A stretch of 64,000 nucleotides of DNA from Tilletia caries. Taxonomy: Eukaryota; Basidiomycota; Exobasidiomycetes; Tilletiales; Tilletiaceae. The notes beneath the pieces were generated by a model. The model saw only the letters and a program-made list of their open reading frames with translations, did no database searches and was not told the origin of the DNA. Each line of letters begins with the position of its first letter. The stretch's first letter is position 1. The translations under genes were made by a program, and so were the position numbers. Shown piece by piece: positions 24,099 to 34,455 of this stretch. The stretch is taken from NCBI GenBank assembly GCA_032718865.1, contig JALUTQ010000028.1:496001-560000 (forward strand), written 5' to 3'.

Positions 24099-25696
24099 TC
24101 AGAGCAGACCCTGTGGAGAGAACAAAGCGAAAAGGCGAGCTCGTTAGTACTGTCCGATAAAAGCGGAACAGGCAAGGAAAAGGCGTGGTACGTACACAAT
24201 CCCTCAAGTTGACTTGGATGATGATATCGTTCACTGCTGACAAAACGAAGCGGATTTGTTGCGTGTCGGTTGCGCATGTACTGGACAGTCGGGGAAGCGA
24301 TTTCAGCAACTTCATCACTGCCATTCACGCGGGAGAGAGAGGAAAGCCAAAGAAGGGACTCACAAGTGCGTGTAGATGGTCTTTGAATCGCTCTGATTCA
24401 GCGAGACGAAGCGGTTGACAATGTACTCGCAAGCGGTGTCGTAGTTGTTCCCGCCGGTGTAATCCGAAAAGTACTCGCCCATCGGAGAGATTGGAAGCTT
24501 CTCCCTGAACAGATCGATCTTGTTCAAGAAGAGGATGATACTTGTCCGCGTGAACCATCGACTGTTGCAGATCGAGTCGAATAGGGTGAGAGCCTCTTGC
24601 ATCCGGTTCACGTTTTGGTCCTCGTACAGCAGCTGGTCGTATTCGGAGATGGCGACGAGGAAGATGATGGCTGTTACGTTCTCGAAGCAGTGGATCCACT
24701 TCTTTCGCTCGGATCGCTGGCCGCCGACGTCGAACAAGCGGTAATGCAGCTCGCCAATCTGGAAATGTGTCTCGCTGTATGCCAGATCCGGTATCGAGTG
24801 GACAAAGGTCGACAGTTAGTTCTAGCAGTGGGCATTGGTTTCAAGCAACAATACGTACGTAATGCCTGTCGTTTTCACTCGCGATCTTAGAACATCCTGA
24901 TCTGTGGGCACGTAGTCTGGATCTGCCATCCGCTCAATAGAGTCAAAGTAGCTGAAATAGACGAGAGAGAAATGGGAATGATCAGTATGCCCCCATTTAG
25001 ACGCATGTACCGTACGTTTGTAAGACTCACTACTTGGCCGAGTCGTTCAGCTGGTATTCCCGACTGCGCTGGAAGCACGCCTGAACACCCTCGTCCTTCC
25101 AGAGCCCATAGATTGCCTCCGCGATGTGTCTAGGCATGTGATCCGCCTCGATCTGCGCAGGAAGGGAGAGGATGATTTCTGCGCGACGTGCGTTGGCTCC
25201 GTCAGCGAGGGGAATATCGAGAGTGTCCATTGCGTCGAGGATGACGCGCATGGACTGGAGCGTGTTGGAAAAGATAATGTCCTTGTAGGAGAGGCGTTCC
25301 TCCCTTGAATAGGAGCCGTGATTGATGAGCTTCATCTGCTTGAGAATGGTCGACTTTCCGGACTCTCCGGCGCCGAGGAGAAGCATCTCTGGAAAATGAA
25401 GGGAAGAGAGAGGCGCATGTAAGTAAGACCTCTGGCTCGCACGAATTTGTCGAAAAGACGCACTTATCTCAGATCGCATTGCCATGCGATCCTTTCGCAG
25501 TTGAGTCTCGATCTCGTCATTTCTGCTCTGCCCCTCCTTGTCAAGTTTTGACTGTATCCGAATGCGATTGGGGAAGGAAAAGGAGCGAATTTCGGTCAGC
25601 ATGTATGCACTCTTTTCGAAGGCTGAGGGTGCTCCTGGCACAGGGTTTTGATCCGCCTTTGGCAGACCACAAATCACTAACCGGACCGCAACCCAT
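24099..25696 (-). CDS. heterotrimeric G-protein alpha subunit, group I (Gi-like)
   Basis: Seven exons (25696-25682, 25551-25464, 25388-25031, 24951-24859, 24774-24364, 24280-24196, 24110-24099) join to 353 residues, the normal length. It starts MGCG (Gly2 myristoylation and Cys3 palmitoylation sites). The P-loop is GAGESGKST at 40-48, the switch I arginine Arg178 lies in [10 protein letters not shown], the switch II DVGGQ has Gln204, and NKID and FTCATDT complete the nucleotide pocket. It ends CGLL, with Cys350 at the -4 position. These features place it in fungal group I, which usually couples to pheromone or nutrient receptors. The first coding exon is 15 nt and the last only 12 nt, so automatic annotation may miss both ends. 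Confidence 0.94.
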
Positions 25697-26394
25697 TCTG
25701 AGATCTCGTTGTTGATGCTATCGTGCGTGGTGCAAGGTGAAAATGGCGCTTCCTTGTGGAAAGACGGGTATGTGCCGGGTTTGCGCAGGGCTGGTGATGG
25801 TGATGACTGATCCTGAATAAAGAGAACTGGGTACGATATCAGCTGCCAGCAGTCGTCGCGCATACATAGGAGACTGGAGATACCGCCAGGATGGAAAAGA
25901 AACTTACGGAATGAGCTGTGCAGGTTGCGCTGTGGGGTGCCTTAGGTGGGACAAGGGATCAGTGCTGCAATATGTAGTGGTGGGACCGGGCAGGCGGAGA
26001 GTTGATGTGCGGATGAACGAACGCGGCGCGCGAACGACTTGGCTTTTCTCGAGCTGCTCTGGCTGGGTGGGAGCGACGGACGTCCGGAAGATCTCGCTCA
26101 AATAGGCCGCTGCTGTTGTACACTCGCGACGGTCGACGCAGGCATGAGGCAGATGAGGCAGATGAGGCAGGGGCGAGGCGACAAATATGTAATTGGGCGG
26201 AAGTGAGGTGCGACGGCCCCGCTGGGCAATGAGGGGTCTGGCATTTGGCGAGACCACAATTTGAAAGTCTCATTGCTGCCTGGGCCCAGCGGCCAAGCAG
26301 GTGGAGGCGCAAATCAGAAACCCAACAAGGTGGTCTCCGCAGTCTGGCATGTGGTCTGATCCCAATTGGGCGCTTGGGGCTGCTTGGGGCTTGG
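25697..26394. other. G-alpha upstream region, no gene
   Basis: It holds the G-alpha 5' leader, perhaps with a leader intron (donor GTAAGTTTC reading leftward near 25910). A 9-bp GATGAGGCA tandem lies at about 26144-26172. No protein or RNA gene is recognised. Confidence 0.5.
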
Positions 26395-26441
26395 GAGGCG
26401 GAGGAGGTTTATCACAGGATGGTACGGTATTTTGCTTTTTA

Positions 26442-26957
26442 TCCCAGGATGGTACGGAAAGCAAAAATATCACAGGATGGTACACTGGCAAAATTGATTC
26501 ACCCAATCTCCTCACTCCCGTCCACGTCCTCACTCCTCAACGTCAAGGATGATACTTAGTCTCTCAAGATTGTGTAGCATTGGCATCTCCGCAGGCTTAT
26601 GCCGGGCTGGGTGCCCACCGACGAGAGTTATACCTCGTCTAGGGCCGTCAGAGACGTTATAGGCCTTTATTTACGGAATTACACGTCTTACAGTCAGAGT
26701 GTTCAATGTCAATATGTACGGCACTCTCCAGTTTGCAATAGCAAGTCCTCAGGCCGAATCTACGTCTCTCAGAGGGCGCACGCCGCGCTCTATGAGAGCT
26801 GAATTGTCTCTAGAAGATTCCATTCTGAGCGGGGAGAGGGGAGGGAGTCAGTAATTTTGCATACCTTGAGAGATTCTTTCGGCAGGCAGTGTGGATAGGC
26901 AAAAATAATTTTCACAGCGTACCATCCTGTGATAATTTTGGAGGGCGTACCATCCTG
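26442..26957. mobile_element. nested MITE with CACAGGATG ends
   Basis: Imperfect inverted ends of about 50 bp each contain two copies of the motif CMCAGGATGGTAC (26442-26490 and 26900-26957 reversed). The motif is the same as in the outer 7.8-kb element, so this looks like a related short member nested directly inside its left end. No coding potential. Confidence 0.5.
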
Positions 26958-26973
26958 GGTCCTATGGCGTCTG

Positions 26974-29584
26974 AGTTTTGCCCCACTAGGCTCCATTGAA
27001 TGACACCAGTAAGAGCCTAACAAGGCAAACATAGCGAGCCACACCGTGTCGCGAGAATTCAGAAGCCACTGTGCTGCCACGTCACCACGTGGCTTCACTC
27101 AACTCCCAGCCAGCTAAAATCGCCACATCCAGCTCCTCGCCCTCCGCCAGAATGCTCGCGGCCAGATCAAACATCAGATCGCTTTGGAAGAGAAAGAGCT
27201 ATAATGGAAGGGATTGTGCTGAACGATCAGGTTGTGCCGTATTCCGCTCTGCAAAATGCCTCCCCATGCGCCGGCAAAGATCGATGACTTAAGACGATGG
27301 CTCACTGCTCACACTCTCCTTCCCCTTCCAGTTTCCAGCTCACCTTTCCCTTTCATCTGCTGGCCCCCTTCTTCTTTCCACATGTAGTAACAGTCTATAC
27401 CTTCAATATGAACCTATTTTAACCACAATTGGTTGCGACTGGGACGTTCTTCTCGCCTTGTAAGTGTCCCTCAGTGCTCTCACTCACTGTCCACTGACCA
27501 CTATCTGCTTTGGGTCTGCTACTTCACGATAACGGTACGTACAACCCTCAAACTCCTCACATAGTAGCGTTGTACACTGACACACCATTATCGCCCATTT
27601 TTGCTTGCCTCTGCAGCCTGGTTGCGCTCCCAGGACCCGTTATGGCCCGGACTGTCGGCTTTAGGTGAGCATCTCACCTGGCCCCTTTTTTCCGCTTCCT
27701 TTCCACTGACAGCAATACATCACACTCTCAAACAGATATTTCCTGGCTCTTAATTCCACACCGGTTCCTATGAAGCCTGTCTTGTGTCTCTGTGACCTTC
27801 TACTGGATCTTAGCATATGTCATTTCTGTTTGGGGTCATTCCGCTCTTTCTTCGCTACTATTTTTCCCGCCGCTCTCCCTTTTTCTGATTTGATTCTCAG
27901 TCTGGAAGGCTCTATGAGCTCGCAATGGACATACCTATCGTCTACATCCAGATTTATGTTGTGTTCTTGGGTATTAAACATCCAGGTGTACTTCGCATCC
28001 ACCGATGAATGTGTGCGGCAATGAATTACAAGGAAGTTCGGGAACACCAAACTGAACCACCCAACTGTTCAAGTTTTAACACAACATAAAAATGGTACCT
28101 ACCTACTCATGCTATATTAGGGGCCTCGCCTGCCGACTTTGAACCTGTTCAGAGCAGTATTGGCGGACGAGTGACCGTCAACGCGTGAGAAATCGATTCC
28201 AGCTCGATTCCCGCTCGATTTCTGACCTGTTTTCCTTTCCCTGTGGGGTCAGTACTGCTCAGAACAGGCTCAAACTCGGCAGGCAAGGTCTCTGAGATCA
28301 TTCAAGCAAACAGGTACCATTTTTGTTATATGTTGAATTCTGAGTGGTAGCATGGTCGTGTGTGGAAGTTCACAATTTCCAGACAATGACACGACGTGCA
28401 TGCCTAGACACTTCTTGGTGCACCAACTGCACCTGACTTTCCAACACCTCAAACTTCAAAACAAAAATGTATACGTTCGAAAGATATGCTCACTGTGAGC
28501 TCATAGAGCCTTTCAGAATGAGATTTGAATCGGAGAATGGGGCATGGTAAGGAAAAAATCATGTGTATTGAAAAGAACAGGATAGAAACAGGATTGGCAT
28601 ATGCCTAGGAGCGTTAGAGAGTCACAGCGGCTCCAGAATGCTTTCACAAGTACAAGAGTACCCTATGGAGTCAGGAAAAGCTATTTAGAGAGTGATAAGA
28701 TAATATGAGCAGTGAAAATCCAAGGAAGTATGTACTCACCGGTGATCGGAGGATTTGGAGGCATCTGATGTCGCTGAAACGCAACCAGAGCCTGGAAGGT
28801 GACGAAATGAAGGGGGAATGGTATGTAAGTATGCAAATATGCTTTGGGGAACGTTTCGGGGGCGTACGTACCTTTTCACATGTATGCGAGCTGAAAATGA
28901 AACAGGGAGGAAGGACCTGGACGAGCCTAGAGTGCTCGCAAGGGCGGCAGGGGTGCTGGACCGCAGCTAGAAGAGGGAAAGAAGCTGCATTTCAAAGATA
29001 TACACTATAAAGACAAGTGAGAGGAGTAAGGGATAATCAGATAGAAGAGAGGATCAGCGATCGAGATGGATGGGATGGAAAATGTAAGCATAAGCATATC
29101 ATTCAAATGTCACCAGCACACAGAGAGGCGAGATATGATCCAAATGACTTCAAAATTGACCCAGTTACTCATGAAGTATTCCTGCGATATATCAGATACA
29201 GTCAGCGTTGGAATAATAAACAAGGGAAGGTATTGAAGGGTCAGAGTCACAGCAGAGTTGAGAAATAGGGAGGGTCAGTTATCTTTGAAAGGCCGCTGGT
29301 GGTCAGAATCAGCACCGGTTGCGCGCAAACGAGGCCCAAAGCAACTTCATCGCTACCTCAACGACTAAGGCCTTGCTTTACCTTGTGTGACTATGTGTGG
29401 ATGTGGATGGCATCCAGGTTCAGGTAAGAGCACGGAAAGGCATGGTTGCGAGGAGGGATGTTGGCCACGCGGAGAAAGGCCTTTTCATTTTCTCATCATA
29501 CATATGTATAACCAAGGAAAGGCGGTGTTTTGCCCTGTTAGGCTCTTATGAGTGCCATTCAATGGAGCCTAGTGAGGCAAAACT
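26974..29584. repeat. diverged 2.6-kb foldback element
   Basis: The outermost 58 bp (starting AGTTTTGCC at 26974, reversed at 29584) match with about five differences plus one indel. Inner segments are also inverted copies: about 27900-28165 matches the reverse of 28255-28525 in many blocks (for example GGCTCTATGAGCTC and AAAAATGGTACCT). The centre is about 28200-28280. Short peptides read from the two arms resemble each other (HCELIEP in both) but match no family I recognise. It is probably an old long-inverted-repeat transposon. Confidence 0.6.
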
Positions 29585-29612
29585 GGGAAGCCTGGGGTGC
29601 ACTCAGTAAAAA

Positions 29613-32290
29613 ATGAGGCGCTGTGGGTACGCTGCTGAAACACTGTGACGCTGCTGAGACGCTGCTGAGACGCTGCCAAAGGAGGAGCCCCTTCAACAGC
29701 GTCTCAGCACGCTCCTGACACGCTGCTGATACGCTGCACGAAAATTTGGAAAAGAAGCTGACTTTCAATTTTCTGGCCACGCTGCCGACACGCTGCAGTC
29801 ACGCTGGGACGATTTCATTGGATTTTTGGCAACACTGACACGCTGCTGATCCTCAGGAAAAATTAATGCGCTGTTGAGACGCTGTTGGAGCTGCCGAGAC
29901 GCTGTTGAGACGCTGTCGAAAGCAGGGTGGTCTGAGCGGCGTACTGAGACGCTTTTGAGACGCTGTCGACACCCTGTCGCTTCCGCGCTCTCATTTCCGC
30001 ATTTTCCATCAACCTGCCTCCACCCCAACAGCGTCCCAAGACGCGATCCAAGCGCGGTCGATACGCCATCTTCAAGACTGCAATTTTCATCGCACACAAC
30101 ACCGTCGACAGCATCGAGAGCATCGCGCCCTTCACCTCTTCTCGCTGTCGACCCGCTGCTCAACACCCACCAGCCAGACAGTCGTCAACCTGGCCACTCC
30201 CAACCAGAGCAGCTCCAGGCTTCAAGCACCCGTCCCCCCAAGCACCCGTCTCCCGTCGAGTCCCGGCTCCTGCTACGACGTACAAACACAGACGTACAAA
30301 CACATCGTCTCGGACAACAACCTTCGCGCTGACAGTGAACGCTGAGTGCAAGTCAGAAGAAGTCATGCCGCCAAGAAGTCTCATTCATGCTGTCCAGGAT
30401 CGTGAGTGCGGCGTGCGTGTGTATGTGTAGGAGTGAGGTTGTGCTGATCCCATACACTGCGCTCCAGGCTACCTGAGCTCGATCCGGTCGGTGGAGACAG
30501 CGTCGCGGTGGAAGATCCTGGTCACCGACTCCTTCTCTCACACCCTCCTCTTCTCCGTCCTCAAGACAGCCCAGATCCTCCAGGAGAACGTCACCACCAT
30601 CGAGAACATCGAGCACAAGCGAGCACCACAGCCAGGCTTCGAGGCTGCGGGGCTGCCTACATTCTCTGCCCTACCAGCAAGAACGTAGAGGCCATCATCA
30701 ATGACCTTGCTCCTGACATTGGCGAGCTCAAGTACGCTGCGGGACACATCTTCTTCATGGACGCGCTCTCAGAACCGCGCCTCAGGAGACTTACAAACTC
30801 ACCAGCAGAACGCAAACTCAAGAAACTCATCGAGCTCTTCGTCAACATCTGGCGTACGTATCTCTCTCTCTCACCTTGTCCCTGCTCAAGCTCTCACCCT
30901 TGCCTATTGCTTACGCCTTCTCTCCCTCCCTCTCCCTCTCTCTCTCCTCCCCGCAGCACTCGAACTCAAGAAGCTCGGCGTCAAGAAGGGTGATGCCGTC
31001 ATCATCTACCTTCCCATGATTCCCGAAGCCATCGTCTCCCTCCTTGCATGCGCCTGCATCGGTGCCGCACTCCGTCGTCTTCGACGGCTTCTCAGCCGAG
31101 TCCCTCCGCGACCGCGCCAACGACTGCGAGGCTCGCGTCCTCATCACCACCGACGAGGGCAAGCGTGGCGGCCGGACTATCGCAACCAAGAGCATCGCCG
31201 ACGCAGCTGTGAAGCAGTGCCCGGGGATCGAACACGTCATCGTCGTACAACGCACGGGAGCCAAGGTCGACTTTGACGAGAAGCGCGACATTTGGTGGCA
31301 CGAGGCTGCCGCCAAGGAGCGATCTTACTGCCCGACTGCCCGCCTACCATGGTCTCGGCCGAGGACTCTCTCTTCATCCTCCACACTTCTGGCTCGACCG
31401 TCAAGCCAAAAGGTGTCGTACAGTCCACCGCCGGGCGCCGGCTACCTGCTCGGCACCGCACTCACGGCAAGCACGTCTTTGATGACCCTTTCTCCCTTTT
31501 CAGCTCCTGTACCCCTCAAAGGTCATGCCTCGCGTGTCAGTGGACAGTGAACATCAGCTCGTGAGTCACATCCACATGGTTCGTTCCGGCTTTCAGCAGC
31601 GCTGACCGCGTCTCTCTCTCTTAGGCAGGCCTTTCTTGGGTGCATGTATGCATGTTTATCTGATGTGTACTGCCAGCGTGTGGGCAGCGTAATACAGCAA
31701 TTTTCTATCGATTAACCAGCAGTGTGAGACCAGCGTGTGGGCAGCGGAAGAGCAGCGTATCAGGAAAAAACATGACAGATTTCGAGAGCGCGACACGCTG
31801 CTAATACGAGTGATTTCTGTCCACAGCGTATCGACACGCTGCCGACACGCTGCTGAGGCGCTGGCGCTCTGTATGGGGTCACAGAAGTTCCGGCAGCGTC
31901 TCAGCAGCGTGTCGGCAGCGAGAGGGCAGCGTACCCCGCCCGAAATTTTTAACTGAGGGGTGCATCTCAGGAAAAAGTGGGACGCTGTTGGACGCTTCCC
32001 AGACGCTGTTGAAACGCAGCGTCTCAACAGCGTTTCGATAGCGTCTCAAGTGGGAAAGTTTGCCTCTGCCAGCTGACTTCCAAGCGCTGTCGGAACGCTG
32101 CTGCCAATCAGAACGCTGCCGGAACGCTTCTGATACGCTGCCCTGCAGCTGACACGCTCAGGACGCTCTACGATACGCTTCTCATACGCTTCTCATACGC
32201 TGCTCAGACACTGATCATACGCTTGACATACATAGGAATGACACGCTGCTATTACGCTGTCGATACAGGGCCAACACGCTGCTCCTTCCC
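29613..32290. repeat. clusters of ACGCTG decamer-like repeats
   Basis: Two dense clusters (about 29613-29970 and 31670-32290), plus the mirrored cluster near 34020-34130, contain dozens of degenerate copies of a unit like GAYACGCTGCTG in both orientations. They occupy the outer ends and the centre of the palindrome. Spacing is irregular, so it is not a simple tandem array. They could be subterminal transposase-binding repeats. Confidence 0.7.
30365..31560 (+). pseudogene. left-arm chimera: Sec1-family N-terminus joined to acetyl-CoA synthetase fragment
   Basis: From an ATG at 30365 the reading MPPRSLIHAVQD, then after an intron YLSSIRSVETASRWKILV and ENVTTIENIEHKR, is the N-terminus of a Sec1/Munc18 protein (SNARE-dependent secretion). 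An 8-bp insertion near 30645 breaks the frame; [20 protein letters not shown] continues in another frame to about 30855. After an intron-like gap, [19 protein letters not shown] and [19 protein letters not shown] are acetyl-CoA synthetase, again with frame breaks near 31065 and 31340. Introns are retained, so the pieces were captured as DNA rather than from mRNA. Neither gene is complete; the intact host copies must lie elsewhere. Confidence 0.8.
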
Positions 32291-32639
32291 GCTGCCCCTC
32301 CCCGGCCCCCGCTGCCCCTCTCCGCCCAGGCCTGCGCCCACGCCAATCACAGATAAACATGCATACATGATACATGCACCCAAGAAAGGCCTGCCAAAGA
32401 GAGAGAGACGCGGTCAGCGCTGCTGAAAGCCGGAACGAACCATGTGGATGCGACTCACGAGCTGATGGCCACTGTCCACTGACACGCGAGGCATGACCTT
32501 TGAGGGGTACAGGAGCTGGAGAGGGAATCAATCGTAACAGTGCAAATGAAGTATCAGTGGAGATCAGCGCGCAGCGGGGACAGACGATGAGAAGAACGGG
32601 GAAGGAAATGTTAGCGTGCACTCCCGTGTTCATTGACCT

Positions 32640-33630
32640 GTGTTATGTGTACGGCCTGCACCCCGTTCATGAGAGGGCCGTAGAGATGTAGGAGTGGCCT
32701 GTTATCCATCCGACGTCGGCCATACAGGCAAACCTGTCTGTACGGTGTCAAAACGACGCGTCGCGCGTAAGAAAGGTGAGTACATGCGCGTCAAGTCCAG
32801 ATTCTGAGCCCGAAACTCACCATCCTCGTGCACATCAAAGACGTGCTTGACCGTGAGTGCGGTGTCGAGCAGGTAGCCAGCGGTGGAGACTGGAGTGTAC
32901 GACACCTTTTGGCTTACTGTTCGAGCCAGAAGTGTAGAAGATGAAGAGTGGGTCCCCCTGGGGGATAAGAGCTTCCAAACCTCGTCATACAGCGAGCGAG
33001 AAAGACAAGGAGAACCACACGCACCATATCACGTCTTCGGTCGCGCATCATCTTCAGGACACATGGAGCGACCGAGAAGAGTGAGAATGACGGGGAAAGA
33101 GAGGTGATCGGTCAGAACAGGGGTCGGGTGGATAGGTGTGTCCAAGAAGACGATGCATGCGCATGTACTCACGTCGCTGGTTGGCGGGAACGTGGATAGA
33201 GTCGAAGTGGTACCGGAAGCGAAGGAGGAGGACGTCGAGCAACACAGTGACGGCCAGGAGGGGGACGTACTCCGCCGAGCCGGGTCGCGGGGCCGAAGTT
33301 TGTACCCTCTGCGCTTGCTGGTAGGGGCGCAGGGCACAGGATGTAGGCAACCTCGAAGCTGGGCTGTGGTGCTCGCTTGTGCTCGATGTTCTCGATGGTG
33401 GTGACGTTCTCCTGGAGGATCTGGGCTGTCTTGAGGACGGAGAAGAGGAGGGTGTGAGAGAAGGAGTCGGTGACCAGGATCTTCCACCGCGACGCTGTCT
33501 CCACCGACCGGATCGAGCTCAGGTAGCCTGGAGCGCAGTGTATGGGATCAGCACAACCTCACTCCTACACATACACACGCACGCCGCACTCACGATCCTG
33601 GACAGCATGAATGAGACTTCTTGGCGGCAT
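32640..33630 (-). pseudogene. right-arm chimera: inverted Sec1-family and acetyl-CoA synthetase fragments
   Basis: Mirror copy of the left arm, starting at an ATG at 33630. The Sec1 part lacks the 8-bp insertion (FEVAYILCP reads through) but is then joined at about 33345 to an unrelated segment (33050-33300, containing LLRFRYHFDS) that I cannot identify with confidence. Further along, 32905-32650 reads GYLLDTALTVKHVFDVHEDGE, and in another frame FACMADVGWITGHSY, both acetyl-CoA synthetase. This arm keeps synthetase pieces missing or scrambled in the left arm. Confidence 0.75.
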
Positions 33631-34455
33631 GACTTCTTCTGACTTGCACTCAGCGTTCACTGTCAGCGCGAAGGTTGTTGTCCGAGACGATGTGTTTGTA
33701 CGTCTGTGTTTGTACGTCGTAGCAGGAGCCGGGACTCGACGGGAGACGGGTGCTTGGGGGGACGGGTGCTTGAAGCCTGGAGCTGCTCTGGTTGGGAGTG
33801 GCCAGGTTGACGACTGTCTGGCTGGTGGGTGTTGAGCAGCGGGTCGACAGCGAGAAGAGGTGAAGGGCGCGATGCTCTCGATGCTGTCGACGGTGTTGTG
33901 TGCGATGAAAATTGCAGTCTTGAAGATGGCGTATCGACCGCGCTTGGATCGCGTCTTGGGACGCTGTTGGGGTGGAGGCAGGTTGATGGAAAATGCGGAA
34001 ATGAGAGCGCGGAAGCGACAGGGTGTCGACAGCGTCTCAAAAGCGTCTCAGTACGCCGCTCAGACCACCCTGCTTTCGACAGCGTCTCAACAGCGTCTCG
34101 GCAGCTCCAACAGCGTCTCAACAGCGCATTAATTTTTCCTGAGGGTGCATCCTGGGATAAAAATCAAAATACCGTACCATCCTGTGATAAACCTCGAGGC
34201 GGAGGCAAAGCGCATGACAGTACGAGTACAGTTTGATAGGGTCGTGCATCGGACAGCGAACTTCTCACACGCGCCTCGTCCGCTCGCCGCTCGCTGCTGA
34301 CTTGCTGCCACCTCAGAACTCACGGGCTGCTTCGCGGAGCGCGTCTTTCCCCCACAGAGCTCATCGGCGACGACGCGGGAGCAAGAAGATAAGGGAGGAG
34401 CACTCGAAGTTGGCGCATACACACTCACTCGTCTGGGGGGAGATAAAAGGCAACG

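Larger units (their letters stand above)
29851..34144. repeat. 4.3-kb palindrome with Sec1/acetyl-CoA synthetase fragments
   Basis: The outer arms 29851-30640 and 33355-34144 are near-identical inverted copies of about 790 bp. A second matching pair is 31498-31663 with 32345-32518. All share one axis near 31998. The middle parts differ by rearrangement. Both arms carry the beginning of a Sec1-family gene and pieces of an acetyl-CoA synthetase gene, facing each other. A transcript through the locus would fold into a long hairpin. Confidence 0.85.
26404..34195. mobile_element. 7.8-kb Pack-MULE-like element carrying host gene fragments
   Basis: Inverted ends of 48 bp with one mismatch, beginning GAGGTTTATCACAGGATGG, lie at 26404-26451 and 34148-34195. 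Each is flanked by the 9-mer GAGGCGGAG in direct orientation (26395-26403 and 34196-34204). Long TIRs with a 9-bp duplication are typical of Mutator-like elements. I find no MULE transposase. The interior holds a smaller MITE with related ends, a diverged 2.6-kb foldback and a 4.3-kb near-perfect palindrome containing fragments of a Sec1-family gene and an acetyl-CoA synthetase gene. Capture of gene fragments by a non-autonomous MULE (Pack-MULE) explains this best; the family assignment rests on the ends only. Confidence 0.7.

Noticed and set aside
25030..25863. A 277-codon open frame covering the start of the G-alpha gene
   Set aside because: It reads through two introns. The spliced model gives the canonical MGCG start and [16 protein letters not shown], so the long frame is accidental.
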